Source: Candidatus Obscuribacterales bacterium
Lineage (GTDB): Bacteria; Cyanobacteriota; Vampirovibrionia; Obscuribacterales; Obscuribacteraceae
Length of the DNA stretch: 64,000 nt
Direction of reading: 5' to 3'
Assembly (NCBI GenBank): GCA_019750335.1
Contig: JAIEOQ010000005.1
Location: 310,001-374,000, forward strand
Under the pieces are notes generated by a model. That model was not told the DNA's origin. It worked only from the letters and a program-made list of their open reading frames with translations, and did no database searches. Shown in pieces: positions 48,100 through 57,292 of the stretch (its first letter is position 1; every line of letters starts with the position of its first letter). The translations under genes were made by a program, and so were the position numbers.

Positions 48100-49722
48100 C
48101 TATAAATCGTGCCTGTGATTCCAGCTGCTTTTTTTTGATGCTGTGCTAGTGTAATGGATATCAAAAAAATCTGAATGCGGTATGGATACATTGTTCTTTT
48201 TCCAAACAACTAATACGCCGCCTGAGAATCTATGATCCGAATCAGTGAATTCAGGCTGAATGTTGAAGACGGTTTTACCATTTTTGTCAATAAAGAAGGA
48301 TTGGTCTTTTATGCGAACCCAGCAAAGTCCTTCGTGAAATTGGCTGGCATCATCAAATTCACCTTCAAAAGCTTTTTGTCCGTTTGTGGTTACAAAATAC
48401 CATTTATTATCTTTTTTTACGCTGGCAAGCCCTTCGGAAAAGCTGTGACAGCCATCAAGCTCTGGTTGCAGAACAAACTTGCTGGTCTTATTAATAAACC
48501 CCATTTTGATTTGAGTTTTGTCTTTAACTCCAACTGCCGCTAGTCCTTCTGAAAAATTCTTTGGAAACAAAAATTTTTGATTTATTATCAACCGTCCTTT
48601 TGAGTCCATAAAGCCATTTTGTTGATCGTCTTGAATATAGAGCAGTCCCTCAGACATGGAATTACTCTGGCAGTGCTTAATCGTTTTGATTACGGTTTGA
48701 CGTTGATTTATGTATTCCCATGAGCTCGGTTGATCAGATTTTGAAGTGAGCGCAATACCTTCGGCGAATGGTCTTGCAGTTCTATATATTGCTGGAATAA
48801 CCAGCTTTCCTTTCCGATTTATATAACCATTATTGATTTTTGAGTTATTAAAAACAGCGATGCGTGCCATTCCGTTACTAAAGTCATCGGCCATTTGATA
48901 ATTAGGCTTAATCACTACCGTACCTGTTTTATTTATAAATCCAACCTTTTGCTCTTCGGGAGTAGATTTGGAGCTTTGTCGAAGAAATTCTTTGCGAAAC
49001 CAAGCAAGCCCTTCGGAAAATTGTCCTACCTGATTGAAAGATGGCTCTATCACGATGTGCCCGGTGGTATTACAGAATCCGTATTTACCATTTCTCGTGA
49101 ACTTAAGCATTTCTTCGGACGCTGTTTCTACGTATGATGCTGGAATTTGAGAAATTAATTGTCCTTGTTTATTCAATAAGTACCAATCTTCGTAGGCTTG
49201 CTTGTATGCGGCTATCAATGCTTCTCGTTTTTGGCGACGAGCTAAAACTATATCTGCTTCTGCTGTACGACCTACGGCGCGTAATGACTCTTCATAGCCG
49301 CTCAAGGCGGCATCATAGCTATCTCCAAGAAAAAAACCTTTCAGGGCAAATTCATACCAAATAACAGCGACTGCATATGATCGCTTTTCTCTATAAACAT
49401 TTGCAATATGAGAATCAAAAGCGAGGCAATGAAACATCATATTCTGGGATATATGAGAATCGCCCCTATATTTAGGCGGGCGAGCGTATGTTTCTATGAA
49501 ATCTTTGAATTCTTGATTCTGATTAGTGGTTTGGCAATATTCATAGAGCTCAGTTACAGGCTCAACTGAGTTTGAAATGGTCCCAAATTTTAATGCAAAA
49601 TGGGCACGTGTAAATAAATCATTTTCAGACGGTGAAGGTGGGGTAGGCCTTGCCAAAGCAGTCAAATGATATGTTAGGCAGAAAAAGATAAATGCTAGCA
49701 AAATTCGCCTGATGACAAACAT
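48100..49722 (-). CDS. WG-repeat exported protein
   Basis: 540 residues. A signal peptide (first ~24) precedes a helical domain (35-190) with TPR-like features and then about seven WG units of the form 'YGFxNxxGxxVIxPxFxxxxxFSEGLAxxxx' (GKYGFCNTTGHIVIEPSFNQ; VGFINKTGTVVIKPNYQM; KWYFVTTNGQKAFEGEFDDA). WG repeats form beta structures of unknown function, often in surface proteins. Probably periplasmic. It lies 6 bases after the creD-like gene in the same direction, so is probably in its operon. Confidence 0.82.
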   Translation of the reverse strand: MFVIRRILLAFIFFCLTYHLTALARPTPPSPSENDLFTRAHFALKFGTISNSVEPVTELYEYCQTTNQNQEFKDFIETYARPPKYRGDSHISQNMMFHCLAFDSHIANVYREKRSYAVAVIWYEFALKGFFLGDSYDAALSGYEESLRAVGRTAEADIVLARRQKREALIAAYKQAYEDWYLLNKQGQLISQIPASYVETASEEMLKFTRNGKYGFCNTTGHIVIEPSFNQVGQFSEGLAWFRKEFLRQSSKSTPEEQKVGFINKTGTVVIKPNYQMADDFSNGMARIAVFNNSKINNGYINRKGKLVIPAIYRTARPFAEGIALTSKSDQPSSWEYINQRQTVIKTIKHCQSNSMSEGLLYIQDDQQNGFMDSKGRLIINQKFLFPKNFSEGLAAVGVKDKTQIKMGFINKTSKFVLQPELDGCHSFSEGLASVKKDNKWYFVTTNGQKAFEGEFDDASQFHEGLCWVRIKDQSFFIDKNGKTVFNIQPEFTDSDHRFSGGVLVVWKKNNVSIPHSDFFDIHYTSTASKKSSWNHRHDL

Positions 49723-49728
49723 TGCAAA

Positions 49729-51150
49729 TTACCTTTCTTCGCCGTACCAATTAATATTCCGCGTTGAATATAGAACTATGGTCATTGCGATAAACAAACC
49801 AATTGCACCAACTAGCAGTGAGAAATCTTCTAGCTGAAGCAATATGTAGAGATATACGTATAAGGCTGTTAGTGTTGTCGCTAAAACTTTCCACAAATTC
49901 TTGCTGATGCCTTTAGAAAATGCTTGTGTGTACCAAGTTATCTGTACAACAGTGGCAATGCTTGCAAGAACATATGCCCATACAAATGGAATCCACTCGG
50001 AAGCGGCAATGAGCAGTAGGAAGAATAAGCTGATTGCTAAACCAACTAATAGGTACTGAACTTCGTGGATGCGAATTCGTGCAACCATTTCGAAGATGAA
50101 GAAAGTCAAAAAGGTCATAACAATGAATAAGCTACCGTATTTCAATGCACGAATGGCTGTTCGGTAGAATTCAACTGGTGTTGTGAGTGTAACTCCCACC
50201 ATATATTGTGCTAATGAATTTTTGATTTTCGGATCGGAATCAGTCCAAATTTGTGGAAGGTTTCTCGTGAAATATGAAACTTCCCATTCGGAGTTAAAGC
50301 CATTTTGAGTTATTGTTTTTTGATGTGGAAGAAATCCGCCTGTAAATGTCGGATCTTTCCAGGTAGAAGATAACGTTATTTTGTTCTCTTTACCGGCGGG
50401 AAATATATTGAGATCGCGACTTCCATTGAAATTGAGTGTAAATTCAAATGGGTATGTGCCAGTTTTGTCTATGTTCTTTAGTGCTACGCTCTGCCCGGCA
50501 TCGAACAACTTCAACCCATTTGTCCCAGGCACGAATCGCAATTTTTGATTAGCCCAATTGAGCGTAGTCTCTTTACGAATACCACGTAGATCTGACACGC
50601 CTAGCGCAAGCGTGGCATCTTCCCACACCAAATCCTTTTCGGAAATTTTCTTTTGCTGCAAATCATTGGTATTAAATGAGCCCTTAAAATCAAGAGTTGC
50701 TGCATACACAATTGATTTAAATCTACCTTCGTCACGAATTTGCGGATCTAGTTTGCCATTTACATTCAGTGTTTCTGGAAAGAAATGCAAATAGCCGATA
50801 TCTGTTTTCGTGACTGTAACTGTTTTCTCTTTTGTCTTCTCATCTTTTTCGGTTTTATCGGCAGGAACAGTTTTTTCCTCAGTTATTTGAAACCGATAAG
50901 GGATGGTTAAAACGGGACCAATTATTGTTTGTGAGCCGCACCCAGATCCTCTGTATTGCTGAGGATAGGAAACATTGAACGTTTGTCGTTCATCAATAAC
51001 ACCTTTAATCATTAAAAGAGGAATTTGAAGCAGAGCTACGATGAGTGCAATGAACCCTGCCTTTATTGTGATATTTTTGGATATGGATTTACGTGGCTTT
51101 GGCGTAGGTTCTGGTGCAATAGAATCAGAAGTTTCATTCATGTGGTTCAT
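49729..51150 (-). CDS. creD: CreD family inner-membrane protein
   Basis: 473 residues. One membrane helix after a cytoplasmic N-terminus (about 28-48), then the periplasmic beta domain typical of CreD (GCGSQTIIGPVLTIPYRF; LHFFPETLNVNG; IVYAATLDFKGSF), and six membrane segments in the last 150 residues with YLLVGLAISLFFLLLIAASEWIPF. CreD is controlled by the CreBC two-component system in enterobacteria and linked with envelope integrity and beta-lactam response. creB/creC are not seen here. A WG-repeat gene follows at once. Confidence 0.92.
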   Translation of the reverse strand: MNHMNETSDSIAPEPTPKPRKSISKNITIKAGFIALIVALLQIPLLMIKGVIDERQTFNVSYPQQYRGSGCGSQTIIGPVLTIPYRFQITEEKTVPADKTEKDEKTKEKTVTVTKTDIGYLHFFPETLNVNGKLDPQIRDEGRFKSIVYAATLDFKGSFNTNDLQQKKISEKDLVWEDATLALGVSDLRGIRKETTLNWANQKLRFVPGTNGLKLFDAGQSVALKNIDKTGTYPFEFTLNFNGSRDLNIFPAGKENKITLSSTWKDPTFTGGFLPHQKTITQNGFNSEWEVSYFTRNLPQIWTDSDPKIKNSLAQYMVGVTLTTPVEFYRTAIRALKYGSLFIVMTFLTFFIFEMVARIRIHEVQYLLVGLAISLFFLLLIAASEWIPFVWAYVLASIATVVQITWYTQAFSKGISKNLWKVLATTLTALYVYLYILLQLEDFSLLVGAIGLFIAMTIVLYSTRNINWYGEER

Positions 51151-51327
51151 GCCCGATAATCCATTGGTAAAGTTGCCCGCTTATGCTATCTCCAGACCTA
51201 TCATATCAGGTCGTTTCTTGCTGAAGGGGGAGCATATTTTTGTGCACTCTCAATAAAAGAATTTGCGTAAGTGTGGTGCTTGGGGGTAGTCTATAATGTT
51301 CGCCTGTTAGATCAGCAGGAGGTTCTC

Positions 51328-51777
51328 ATGGGTATTTCTGTTGTCACAAACCGCACGTTTATCGCACTCGTTGCAGGCGTTACCGTCGGGATTGGCGGGA
51401 TGGCTTTAGCTCAGCAATGCGGAAAAGGTCAAGTGAAAGTGTTGCCGCTATCCGATTGGAACATCGTGGAAAAGCTTGACGGCAAAGATGCTAAAGCGTC
51501 GGTGCTAGAAGTAACCTTTGGACCTGGGCAGAAAGATACACCGCACCGTCATGCTGGTTCAGCATTTGGCTATGTGCTGGAAGGCAATTACGAGCATGCC
51601 ATTAACGATGAGCCAATCAAAACTTACAAGACCGGAGAGACGTTTTACGAACCAGCCGGATGTGTGCATCGGGTTGCTCAAAATGCAAGTAACAAGACCA
51701 AAAGCAGGCTACTAGTTGTGATCTTGCATCCACGCGATGCTAAAGAGTTGACGACTTGGGGTAAGGACAAAAAGTAG
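51328..51777 (+). CDS. Exported cupin-domain protein
   Basis: 149 residues from ATG 51328 behind CAGGAGG; an in-frame start at 51271 is less likely. Signal peptide to MALAQ. Cupin motif 1 is visible as PHRHAGSAFGYVLEGNYEHAIND (metal-binding His-x-His and Glu) and motif 2 as GETFYEPAGCVHRVAQNA. A small periplasmic cupin, substrate unknown. Two SDR genes follow in the same direction, 28 and 25 bases apart, so likely an operon. Confidence 0.85.
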   Translation: MGISVVTNRTFIALVAGVTVGIGGMALAQQCGKGQVKVLPLSDWNIVEKLDGKDAKASVLEVTFGPGQKDTPHRHAGSAFGYVLEGNYEHAINDEPIKTYKTGETFYEPAGCVHRVAQNASNKTKSRLLVVILHPRDAKELTTWGKDKK

Positions 51778-51805
51778 GGATCGATTAGCTAATCGGAGCT
51801 TACTG

Positions 51806-52738
51806 ATGAAGATTTTTGTTGCTGGTGGAACCGGAGCGATTGGTCGTCCGTTGGTTGCTGAGTTGCTTGCCAAAGGACACACGCCAGTTGTTCTCACTCG
51901 TTCTCAGGAAAAAGCTCAGGCACTTAAGCAAGAAGGCCTAGAGCCAGCGATCGCTGATGTGTTTGATGCTGACTCAATCAAGAAGGCTATTTGTAGTGTT
52001 CAACCTGAGGTCGTGATTGAACAGCTCACATCATTGCCTAAAACCTACACTCGTGAGTCAATGAGTGCTGCCGCTGCATTCAACAAGCGTATTCGCTTGG
52101 AGGGAGGAGCCAATGTGCTTGCGGCTGCGCAAGCAGCTGGTGTACGACGATACTTAAGGCAATCAATTGCATTCTGGGGAGTTCCTGGTGTCGGTTTGGC
52201 CGATGAAGAAACACCTTTAGCATATGATGCTTCGCCTGCGGTTGCTGCAGATGCTCGCATCGTAACTGAGCTTGAGAATAGCTTGTTGGCAAACTCGAAT
52301 AACATAGAAGGAATTGTTTTACGTTATGGCTTCTTTTACGGACCGGGCACCTGGTTCTATCCTGACGCTGATGCCGCTCAACAAGTGCTTCAGCAGCAGT
52401 TCCCAATAGTTGGGAATGGCGAAGGTGTGTGGTCGTGGTTGCATATTGAAGACGCCGCGATTGCCACTGCTTTAGCTGCTGAACTAGGCAATGCCGGAAT
52501 CTATCTGATAGCAAATGATCGACCTTTAGCTGTACGCGAATGGTTGCCGGCATTTGCCCAGTGGTTAAAAGCCCCGCCACCGCCAACGGTATCAATTGAA
52601 GATGCCCTAAAAGCTGGTGGCGCGGATGCGGTTTTCTATGGGACACAGATGCGTGGTGTGTCGAATGCCAAAGCAAAACGCGAGCTGAATTTTCAGCCCC
52701 GGGCGCTGGAATGGATTGTCAATAATGATATTGTTTGA
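51806..52738 (+). CDS. NAD(P)-dependent epimerase/dehydratase-like SDR
   Basis: 310 residues. N-terminal Rossmann motif FVAGGTGAIGRPLV. The extended-SDR layout continues to FFYGPGTWFYPDADAAQQ and WLHIEDAAIATALA. The usual YxxxK active site is not evident (region RRYLRQSIAFWG), so the reaction is uncertain. Cytoplasmic. It sits between the cupin gene and another SDR gene. Confidence 0.83.
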   Translation: MKIFVAGGTGAIGRPLVAELLAKGHTPVVLTRSQEKAQALKQEGLEPAIADVFDADSIKKAICSVQPEVVIEQLTSLPKTYTRESMSAAAAFNKRIRLEGGANVLAAAQAAGVRRYLRQSIAFWGVPGVGLADEETPLAYDASPAVAADARIVTELENSLLANSNNIEGIVLRYGFFYGPGTWFYPDADAAQQVLQQQFPIVGNGEGVWSWLHIEDAAIATALAAELGNAGIYLIANDRPLAVREWLPAFAQWLKAPPPPTVSIEDALKAGGADAVFYGTQMRGVSNAKAKRELNFQPRALEWIVNNDIV

Positions 52739-52763
52739 CAATCCATTCAATTGAGGGTGTGGG

Positions 52764-54116
52764 ATGAAAATTGTAGTGGTCGGTGCCTCTGGTTTGATTG
52801 GCGCGAAAACAACCGAAAGGCTACGCAAGAAAGGGCATGAGGTCGTTCCTGCGTCACGAAGCTCTGGGGTGAACACAATCACGGGCGAAGGTCTGGCTAC
52901 TGCGCTCAAAGGTGCCGATGTGGTACTTGACGTGTCTAATTCGCCGTCGTTTGAAGATAAAGCAGTGATGGAATTCTTTGATGCATCCACGCGCAATTTG
53001 CTTGCTGCTGGAGCGACTGCTGGTGTCAAGCATCATGTCGCACTTGGTGTGGTCGGGACAGAAGAGCTTCAAGGGAGCGGTTATTTTCGTGCGAAGTTAG
53101 TGCAAGAAAACCTGATTAAGTCTGGCGGCATACCATACACAATTGTCCAGGCGACGCAGTTCTTTGAGTTTATCGGAGGGATTGCGCAAGCTGGTGCTGC
53201 TGGAGATACTGTGCAGGTATCCACAGCGTACATGCAGCCGATTGCGGCAGACGATGTGGCGGATGCCGTGTCTGCGATTTGTCTCGAACCGCCGATTAAC
53301 GGAACTATTGAGATTGCCGGACCGGAGCGCTTTCGACAGAACGAAATTGTTGAAATGTATCTGCGTGCAATTGGCGATTCACGCCCTGTCGTGGGTTCTG
53401 AAGATGCGTCTTACTTTGGAGTAAAGTTGGCTGAGCAATCACTCGTTCCGGGAGCTAACGGACGAGCCAGTTCAACGAAATTTGACAAGTGGTTGAAGGC
53501 GTCTCTTGGGCTGCTTATTGCTATTTGCTTATCGTTTGTGTCTTCAGTTGTCCATGCACAAGTAAAGTGGATTAACGCAGACTATACGGCAGAACCACCT
53601 TGTGGCGGGGGAATGAGACTAGCTATGGCTGAAAAATCAAATGATATGACTCATGCGCAGATGATTTTGCATATCCGTGCGGCGAATGAAGTTGCAAAAG
53701 AATGGAAGACGTTTGGGCATCATCCGTTTGGAGCCGTTCTTGTTGGACCGGATAATCAGCAGATACTGATGAAGCAGGGAAACATTAGTGTAGTGCGCCA
53801 TGCGGAAACAGAATTGGCTCGTCGTGCTGCAGAGGCTTATGGTTCAGGGTATTTGTCAAAATGCACGCTTGTTACGACCATGGAACCTTGCGTGATGTGT
53901 TCTGGAAATATTTATTTCGCCAATATAGGCAAAGTGGTGTTTGGTGCAACAGAAGAAGCTCTTGGAAAATTGACGGGCACAAGCAAGATGAACCCAACGA
54001 TGAATCTACCTTGCAGGCAAGTATTTGATGCCGGGCAAAAATCGATTCAAGTGACTGGGCCGTTTCCGGAATTAGAAGAAGAGCTTATCGAGCCGCACAA
54101 AGGATTCTGGAAGTAA
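52764..54116 (+). CDS. Fusion of NmrA-like SDR and nucleoside deaminase
   Basis: 450 residues in one uninterrupted frame. Residues 1-245 are an atypical NmrA-type SDR (VVVGASGLIGAKTTERL; TIVQATQFFEFIGG; ending DKWLK). Residues 246-285 are hydrophobic and look like a signal peptide followed by a short Pro/Cys segment (LGLLIAICLSFVSSVVHAQ). Residues 295-450 are a cytidine/guanine deaminase-like domain with HAE (346-348) and PCVMC (375-379), the zinc ligands. An independent start for the deaminase is possible at ATG 53613, 53625 or 53646. Either a true fusion or the outcome of stop loss between three genes. Confidence 0.8.
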   Translation: MKIVVVGASGLIGAKTTERLRKKGHEVVPASRSSGVNTITGEGLATALKGADVVLDVSNSPSFEDKAVMEFFDASTRNLLAAGATAGVKHHVALGVVGTEELQGSGYFRAKLVQENLIKSGGIPYTIVQATQFFEFIGGIAQAGAAGDTVQVSTAYMQPIAADDVADAVSAICLEPPINGTIEIAGPERFRQNEIVEMYLRAIGDSRPVVGSEDASYFGVKLAEQSLVPGANGRASSTKFDKWLKASLGLLIAICLSFVSSVVHAQVKWINADYTAEPPCGGGMRLAMAEKSNDMTHAQMILHIRAANEVAKEWKTFGHHPFGAVLVGPDNQQILMKQGNISVVRHAETELARRAAEAYGSGYLSKCTLVTTMEPCVMCSGNIYFANIGKVVFGATEEALGKLTGTSKMNPTMNLPCRQVFDAGQKSIQVTGPFPELEEELIEPHKGFWK

Positions 54117-54117
54117 G

Positions 54118-54600
54118 TTAAGCGCTTTCTTGATCAGCTAAAAATGTTTCTTGAGCTTTCAAACGAGCTTGAGTTCGCAGTGCTCTATTTTGGACGTACG
54201 GATTGTCATCTTTCGCTAATCTTTCAAGTAATATTGCGCTTGTCCAAGGGTTTTCCGCCATTGCGAATCGAACATCGCAATCGGCATCGCCAGCCAATGT
54301 ATCAACAGTGGAACGAAGGCTGTTGTCGTTTTGTGCGACGGCTGATCTTATGTCGCTTGAGTCGTGTTGCGAAAGTAACTCTAGTGTTTCGGAGTTCGTT
54401 GTTCTATTCTCCGCAACGCGCTGTTGCACGGATACGTTGCCTTTGCGTGCCAGTTGTTCGAGCGCGCCGAGTCTAATGACTAAGCTTGAAGCTAGTCGAT
54501 TTTTGGCTGCAGTGAACATGTTCCATCGCGGGCACATCCAAATTGCGCTCATACTTGTTTTTAGATCCGGTTTTAGTACCATGATATTTATAATCCTCAT
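54118..54600 (-). CDS. LRV-repeat protein, paralogue of 13220-13726
   Basis: 160 residues (an in-frame ATG at 54582 would give 154). About four LRV/HEAT-like units of 23-24 residues: VSVQQRVAENRTTNSETLELLSQ, DIRSAVAQNDNSLRSTVDTLAG, DVRFAMAENPWTSAILLERLAK, then DDNPYVQNRALRT. The last unit matches the paralogue closely. A cytoplasmic scaffold of unknown partner. It ends 2 bases from the convergent deaminase-fusion gene. Confidence 0.72.
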   Translation of the reverse strand: MRIINIMVLKPDLKTSMSAIWMCPRWNMFTAAKNRLASSLVIRLGALEQLARKGNVSVQQRVAENRTTNSETLELLSQHDSSDIRSAVAQNDNSLRSTVDTLAGDADCDVRFAMAENPWTSAILLERLAKDDNPYVQNRALRTQARLKAQETFLADQESA

Positions 54601-54751
54601 TTTATAGTTATTCGGAGGATTTATAAATGCTCTGTCCTAACCTCAGTCTTATAGAAACGTTTGCTCAGAGAAATCCAGTAACGCCGAACATGTTTTCAGT
54701 ATGGCACGTTTTCAAGTTTTATGCTTGTTTTTGATTCGCTAAAATATTGTC

Positions 54752-55813
54752 GTGAAAAATCTCCTTGAGAAACTGGCTGTAAAACTACCGATTATTCAAG
54801 CGCCAATGGCTGGCGTTTCAACCCCAGCTATGGCTGCCGCCGTTTCTAATGCTGGGGGTTTGGGATCAATAGGGATAGGTGCCTTAGATACAACAATGGC
54901 TCGCGAGATGATAGGAGCCACTCGAAAACTTACAGACGCTTCGATTAACGTTAACGTGTTTTGTCATCAGCCGGCAATTGCAAATCCCCAAAAAGAATCA
55001 GCATGGCTTTCGTATTTGGCGCCGCATTTTGCTCGGTATAATTCTCAGCCTCCAGGGCAATTGAAAGAGATCTACAAAAGCTTTATTGAAGACGATGAAA
55101 TGTTGGACTTGCTTGTCGAGCTTCGTCCGAAAGTTGTCAGCTTTCATTTTGGTCTTCCATCGCAACAAAAAATCAATCGTTTGAAAGAGGCAGGAATTGT
55201 GCTTTTAGCTACGGCAACTAATTTGAGTGAAGCACAACAAATTGAACGTGCCGGTATAGATGCTGTTGTTGCGCAAGGATACGAAGCTGGCGGTCATCGT
55301 GGCGTTTTTGAGTTGTCTAAATCTGATGAACAGCTGAATTTAGCAGAATTGATACCTTTGCTTGTAAGCAATTTGAGTATTCCAGTAATTGCAGCTGGCG
55401 GTATCATGGATGGTGCCGATATTGTTACGGCCCTTAGTCTGGGGGCTGTGGCGGTTCAGCTTGGTACTGCATTTGTCGACTGTCCGGAGTCCACGGCAGA
55501 TACATATTACAGAGCCGCTTTGCGCTCTGAAGCTGCTCATAATACTGTGATGACTAAAGCAATTTCTGGTCGCCCGGCTCGTTGTTTAGCCAATTTATTT
55601 ACAGCAATCGGAGAAGAGGTCGATCCATCAGCCATACCCGATTATCCAATTGCATATGATGCCGGCAAAGCGTTAAATGCTGCGGCTAAGAAATCCGGAG
55701 AAGGTGGCTACGGAGCTCAGTGGGCTGGACAAGGAGCTCCACGCGCTCGCAGCATGCCGGCGGCGGAGCTCCTTGCTCAATTACAGATTGAAATGGAACA
55801 AGCGAAAAAATAG
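54752..55813 (+). CDS. Nitronate monooxygenase
   Basis: 353 residues from a GTG start. FMN-binding TIM barrel of the 2-nitropropane dioxygenase family: PIIQAPMAGVSTPAMAAAVSNAGGLGSIG near the N-terminus, VVAQGYEAGGHRG with the presumed catalytic His, VIAAGGIMDGADIVTALSLGA and VQLGTAFVDCPES for phosphate binding. These enzymes oxidise alkyl nitronates such as propionate 3-nitronate. No neighbouring gene suggests a pathway. Confidence 0.9.
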   Translation: MKNLLEKLAVKLPIIQAPMAGVSTPAMAAAVSNAGGLGSIGIGALDTTMAREMIGATRKLTDASINVNVFCHQPAIANPQKESAWLSYLAPHFARYNSQPPGQLKEIYKSFIEDDEMLDLLVELRPKVVSFHFGLPSQQKINRLKEAGIVLLATATNLSEAQQIERAGIDAVVAQGYEAGGHRGVFELSKSDEQLNLAELIPLLVSNLSIPVIAAGGIMDGADIVTALSLGAVAVQLGTAFVDCPESTADTYYRAALRSEAAHNTVMTKAISGRPARCLANLFTAIGEEVDPSAIPDYPIAYDAGKALNAAAKKSGEGGYGAQWAGQGAPRARSMPAAELLAQLQIEMEQAKK

Positions 55814-55816
55814 CAA

Positions 55817-56767
55817 CTATTTTGCCAGGTACTCTTCCAACTTGTCGAATGAACCGGTCCAGCCGATTGTCATGCCGCTTCTGCCTTGAATAAAGGTAGC
55901 GAGCTCTTCGGCTGCAGTTTCGCCATAGCATTCCCAGTTTATGGTTATGCGAGTTTGATCCGGTCCTTCCTCTGATAGCGTGACAGTGGTTAGCATAGTG
56001 GCTGGCCAGGTTGGAGCCATTGGGTGGCGGCTAAGATTGCCTTTCTCATCACAAAATTGTTGAGTGTATTTGAGTTTGTACGGTTTTACGATTTCCAAAT
56101 AATGAGCACGTCCGTACATTGTCAAACCGGCATTGTTGAACATGCGATAAAAAGTGTTGCCGCCTGGTTTGATGTCACATTCGATAAACTCCATTTCAAA
56201 TCCGGTCGGAGGCAACCATTTTGAAAAGTGATCCGGATTTGTCCACAACTCAAACATGGTCTCTATTGGTGCGTTGAATGAACGGTTGATGACAAACACT
56301 TCTTTGTTTGCCGATGTTTTTTCCAGATATTCAGCAAGACGATCCCAAGTTGCATTGCCGCCGGCTTTTTTGATGAATTTGCTGGTTTCTTCAGCTGCTT
56401 CCGGAGTCGGCAACGTCATGGTCATGTCCATTGTGGTCTTTCCCTTGTTTTCGGAAAAGAGGACAGTCACTCGAAACAAGGGCGCTTGCTCATCGTTGCC
56501 GCCGTGATCGTAGACCAGCTTTGCGCATTCTTCGACTTCAAAATATTTGGTTTTGTTCGGATAATCAATGCCGTCCGGACCATGCATTGTGTAATGCCAG
56601 TGTCCGCCCACTTTCAAATCTTTGCTGTGAGTTGTGATTGTAAATCCACGCGGTCCCCACCATTGAGCTGCTTTCTCAGGATCGGTCCAGGCATCCCAGA
56701 CAGCTCGGACGGGAGCGTCATAAACTCTAGTGATTTTGAGTTCGTTGGATTTATTTTTTACGGGCAT
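55817..56767 (-). CDS. Tandem AHSA1/SRPBCC domain protein
   Basis: 316 residues containing two START-like SRPBCC domains: residues 8-148 (ITRVYDAPVRAVWDAWTDPEKAAQWWGP) and 155-314 (VINRSFNAPIETMFELWTNPDHFSKWLPP), each with a final amphipathic helix ending in RLAEYLEK or KLEEYLAK. AHSA1-type domains bind small hydrophobic ligands. It overlaps the upstream ArsR-type regulator gene by 17 bases, a frequent pairing in which regulator and SRPBCC protein are co-expressed. Confidence 0.88.
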   Translation of the reverse strand: MPVKNKSNELKITRVYDAPVRAVWDAWTDPEKAAQWWGPRGFTITTHSKDLKVGGHWHYTMHGPDGIDYPNKTKYFEVEECAKLVYDHGGNDEQAPLFRVTVLFSENKGKTTMDMTMTLPTPEAAEETSKFIKKAGGNATWDRLAEYLEKTSANKEVFVINRSFNAPIETMFELWTNPDHFSKWLPPTGFEMEFIECDIKPGGNTFYRMFNNAGLTMYGRAHYLEIVKPYKLKYTQQFCDEKGNLSRHPMAPTWPATMLTTVTLSEEGPDQTRITINWECYGETAAEELATFIQGRSGMTIGWTGSFDKLEEYLAK

Positions 56768-57116
56768 TTTTCTTTCCTTTTTTCTTCTTTTTGACAGTGA
56801 CGGTTTGGAGATAAGCTTCTAAGCGATCAAAGCTTGCTTCCCAAAAGACTCGATATTCTTCCATCCAATCGGCTACTTCTTTTAAGCCCTCTTGATTGAG
56901 CTTGCAAGGTCGCCATTGTGCATCTTTTGTTTTGGTGACGAGTCCTGCCTTTTCCAGCACTTTAATATGCTTGGTGACGGCTGGTAAGGACATGTCAGTT
57001 AGAAAAGGTTTGGCCAGGTCTGAAACACTGGACTCGCCTTTTGACAACTGAGCCAGCATCGCCCGCCTGGTCGGGTCGGCTAGGGCTGCAAAAGTCTGAC
57101 TGAGGCTGTCATGCAC
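56751..57116 (-). CDS. ArsR-family winged-helix regulator
   Basis: 121 residues with the classic pattern TFAALADPTRRAMLAQLSKGESSVSDLAKPF, then MSLPAVTKHIKVLEKAGLVTKTKDAQWRPCKL, and a Lys-rich tail. No metal-binding CxC is present, so it belongs to the SdpR-like, non-metal ArsR group that typically precedes AHSA1 genes. It probably represses its own operon. GTTAATTAAC (57133-57142) and GTTAAC (57149-57154) lie just upstream and are possible operator elements. Confidence 0.9.
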   Translation of the reverse strand: MHDSLSQTFAALADPTRRAMLAQLSKGESSVSDLAKPFLTDMSLPAVTKHIKVLEKAGLVTKTKDAQWRPCKLNQEGLKEVADWMEEYRVFWEASFDRLEAYLQTVTVKKKKKGKKNARKK

Positions 57117-57292
57117 AGTAATTTACCGATTGGTTAATTAACGATGTGGTTAACTATAAATGATCGATTCACCTCATGTCAATTTGAAATTTCTTACAAA
57201 GTGTTTACTCCTTCGTTACCTCAATAGAACGCAATCGAAAGTATCCTTTTGAAGAAAGTTGTGGCTTGACGGATGAGTGAGGAGCAAAACAA

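Noticed and set aside
52080..52676. Minus-strand open frame of 198 codons
   Set aside because: Fully antisense to the SDR gene and without domain or ribosome site.
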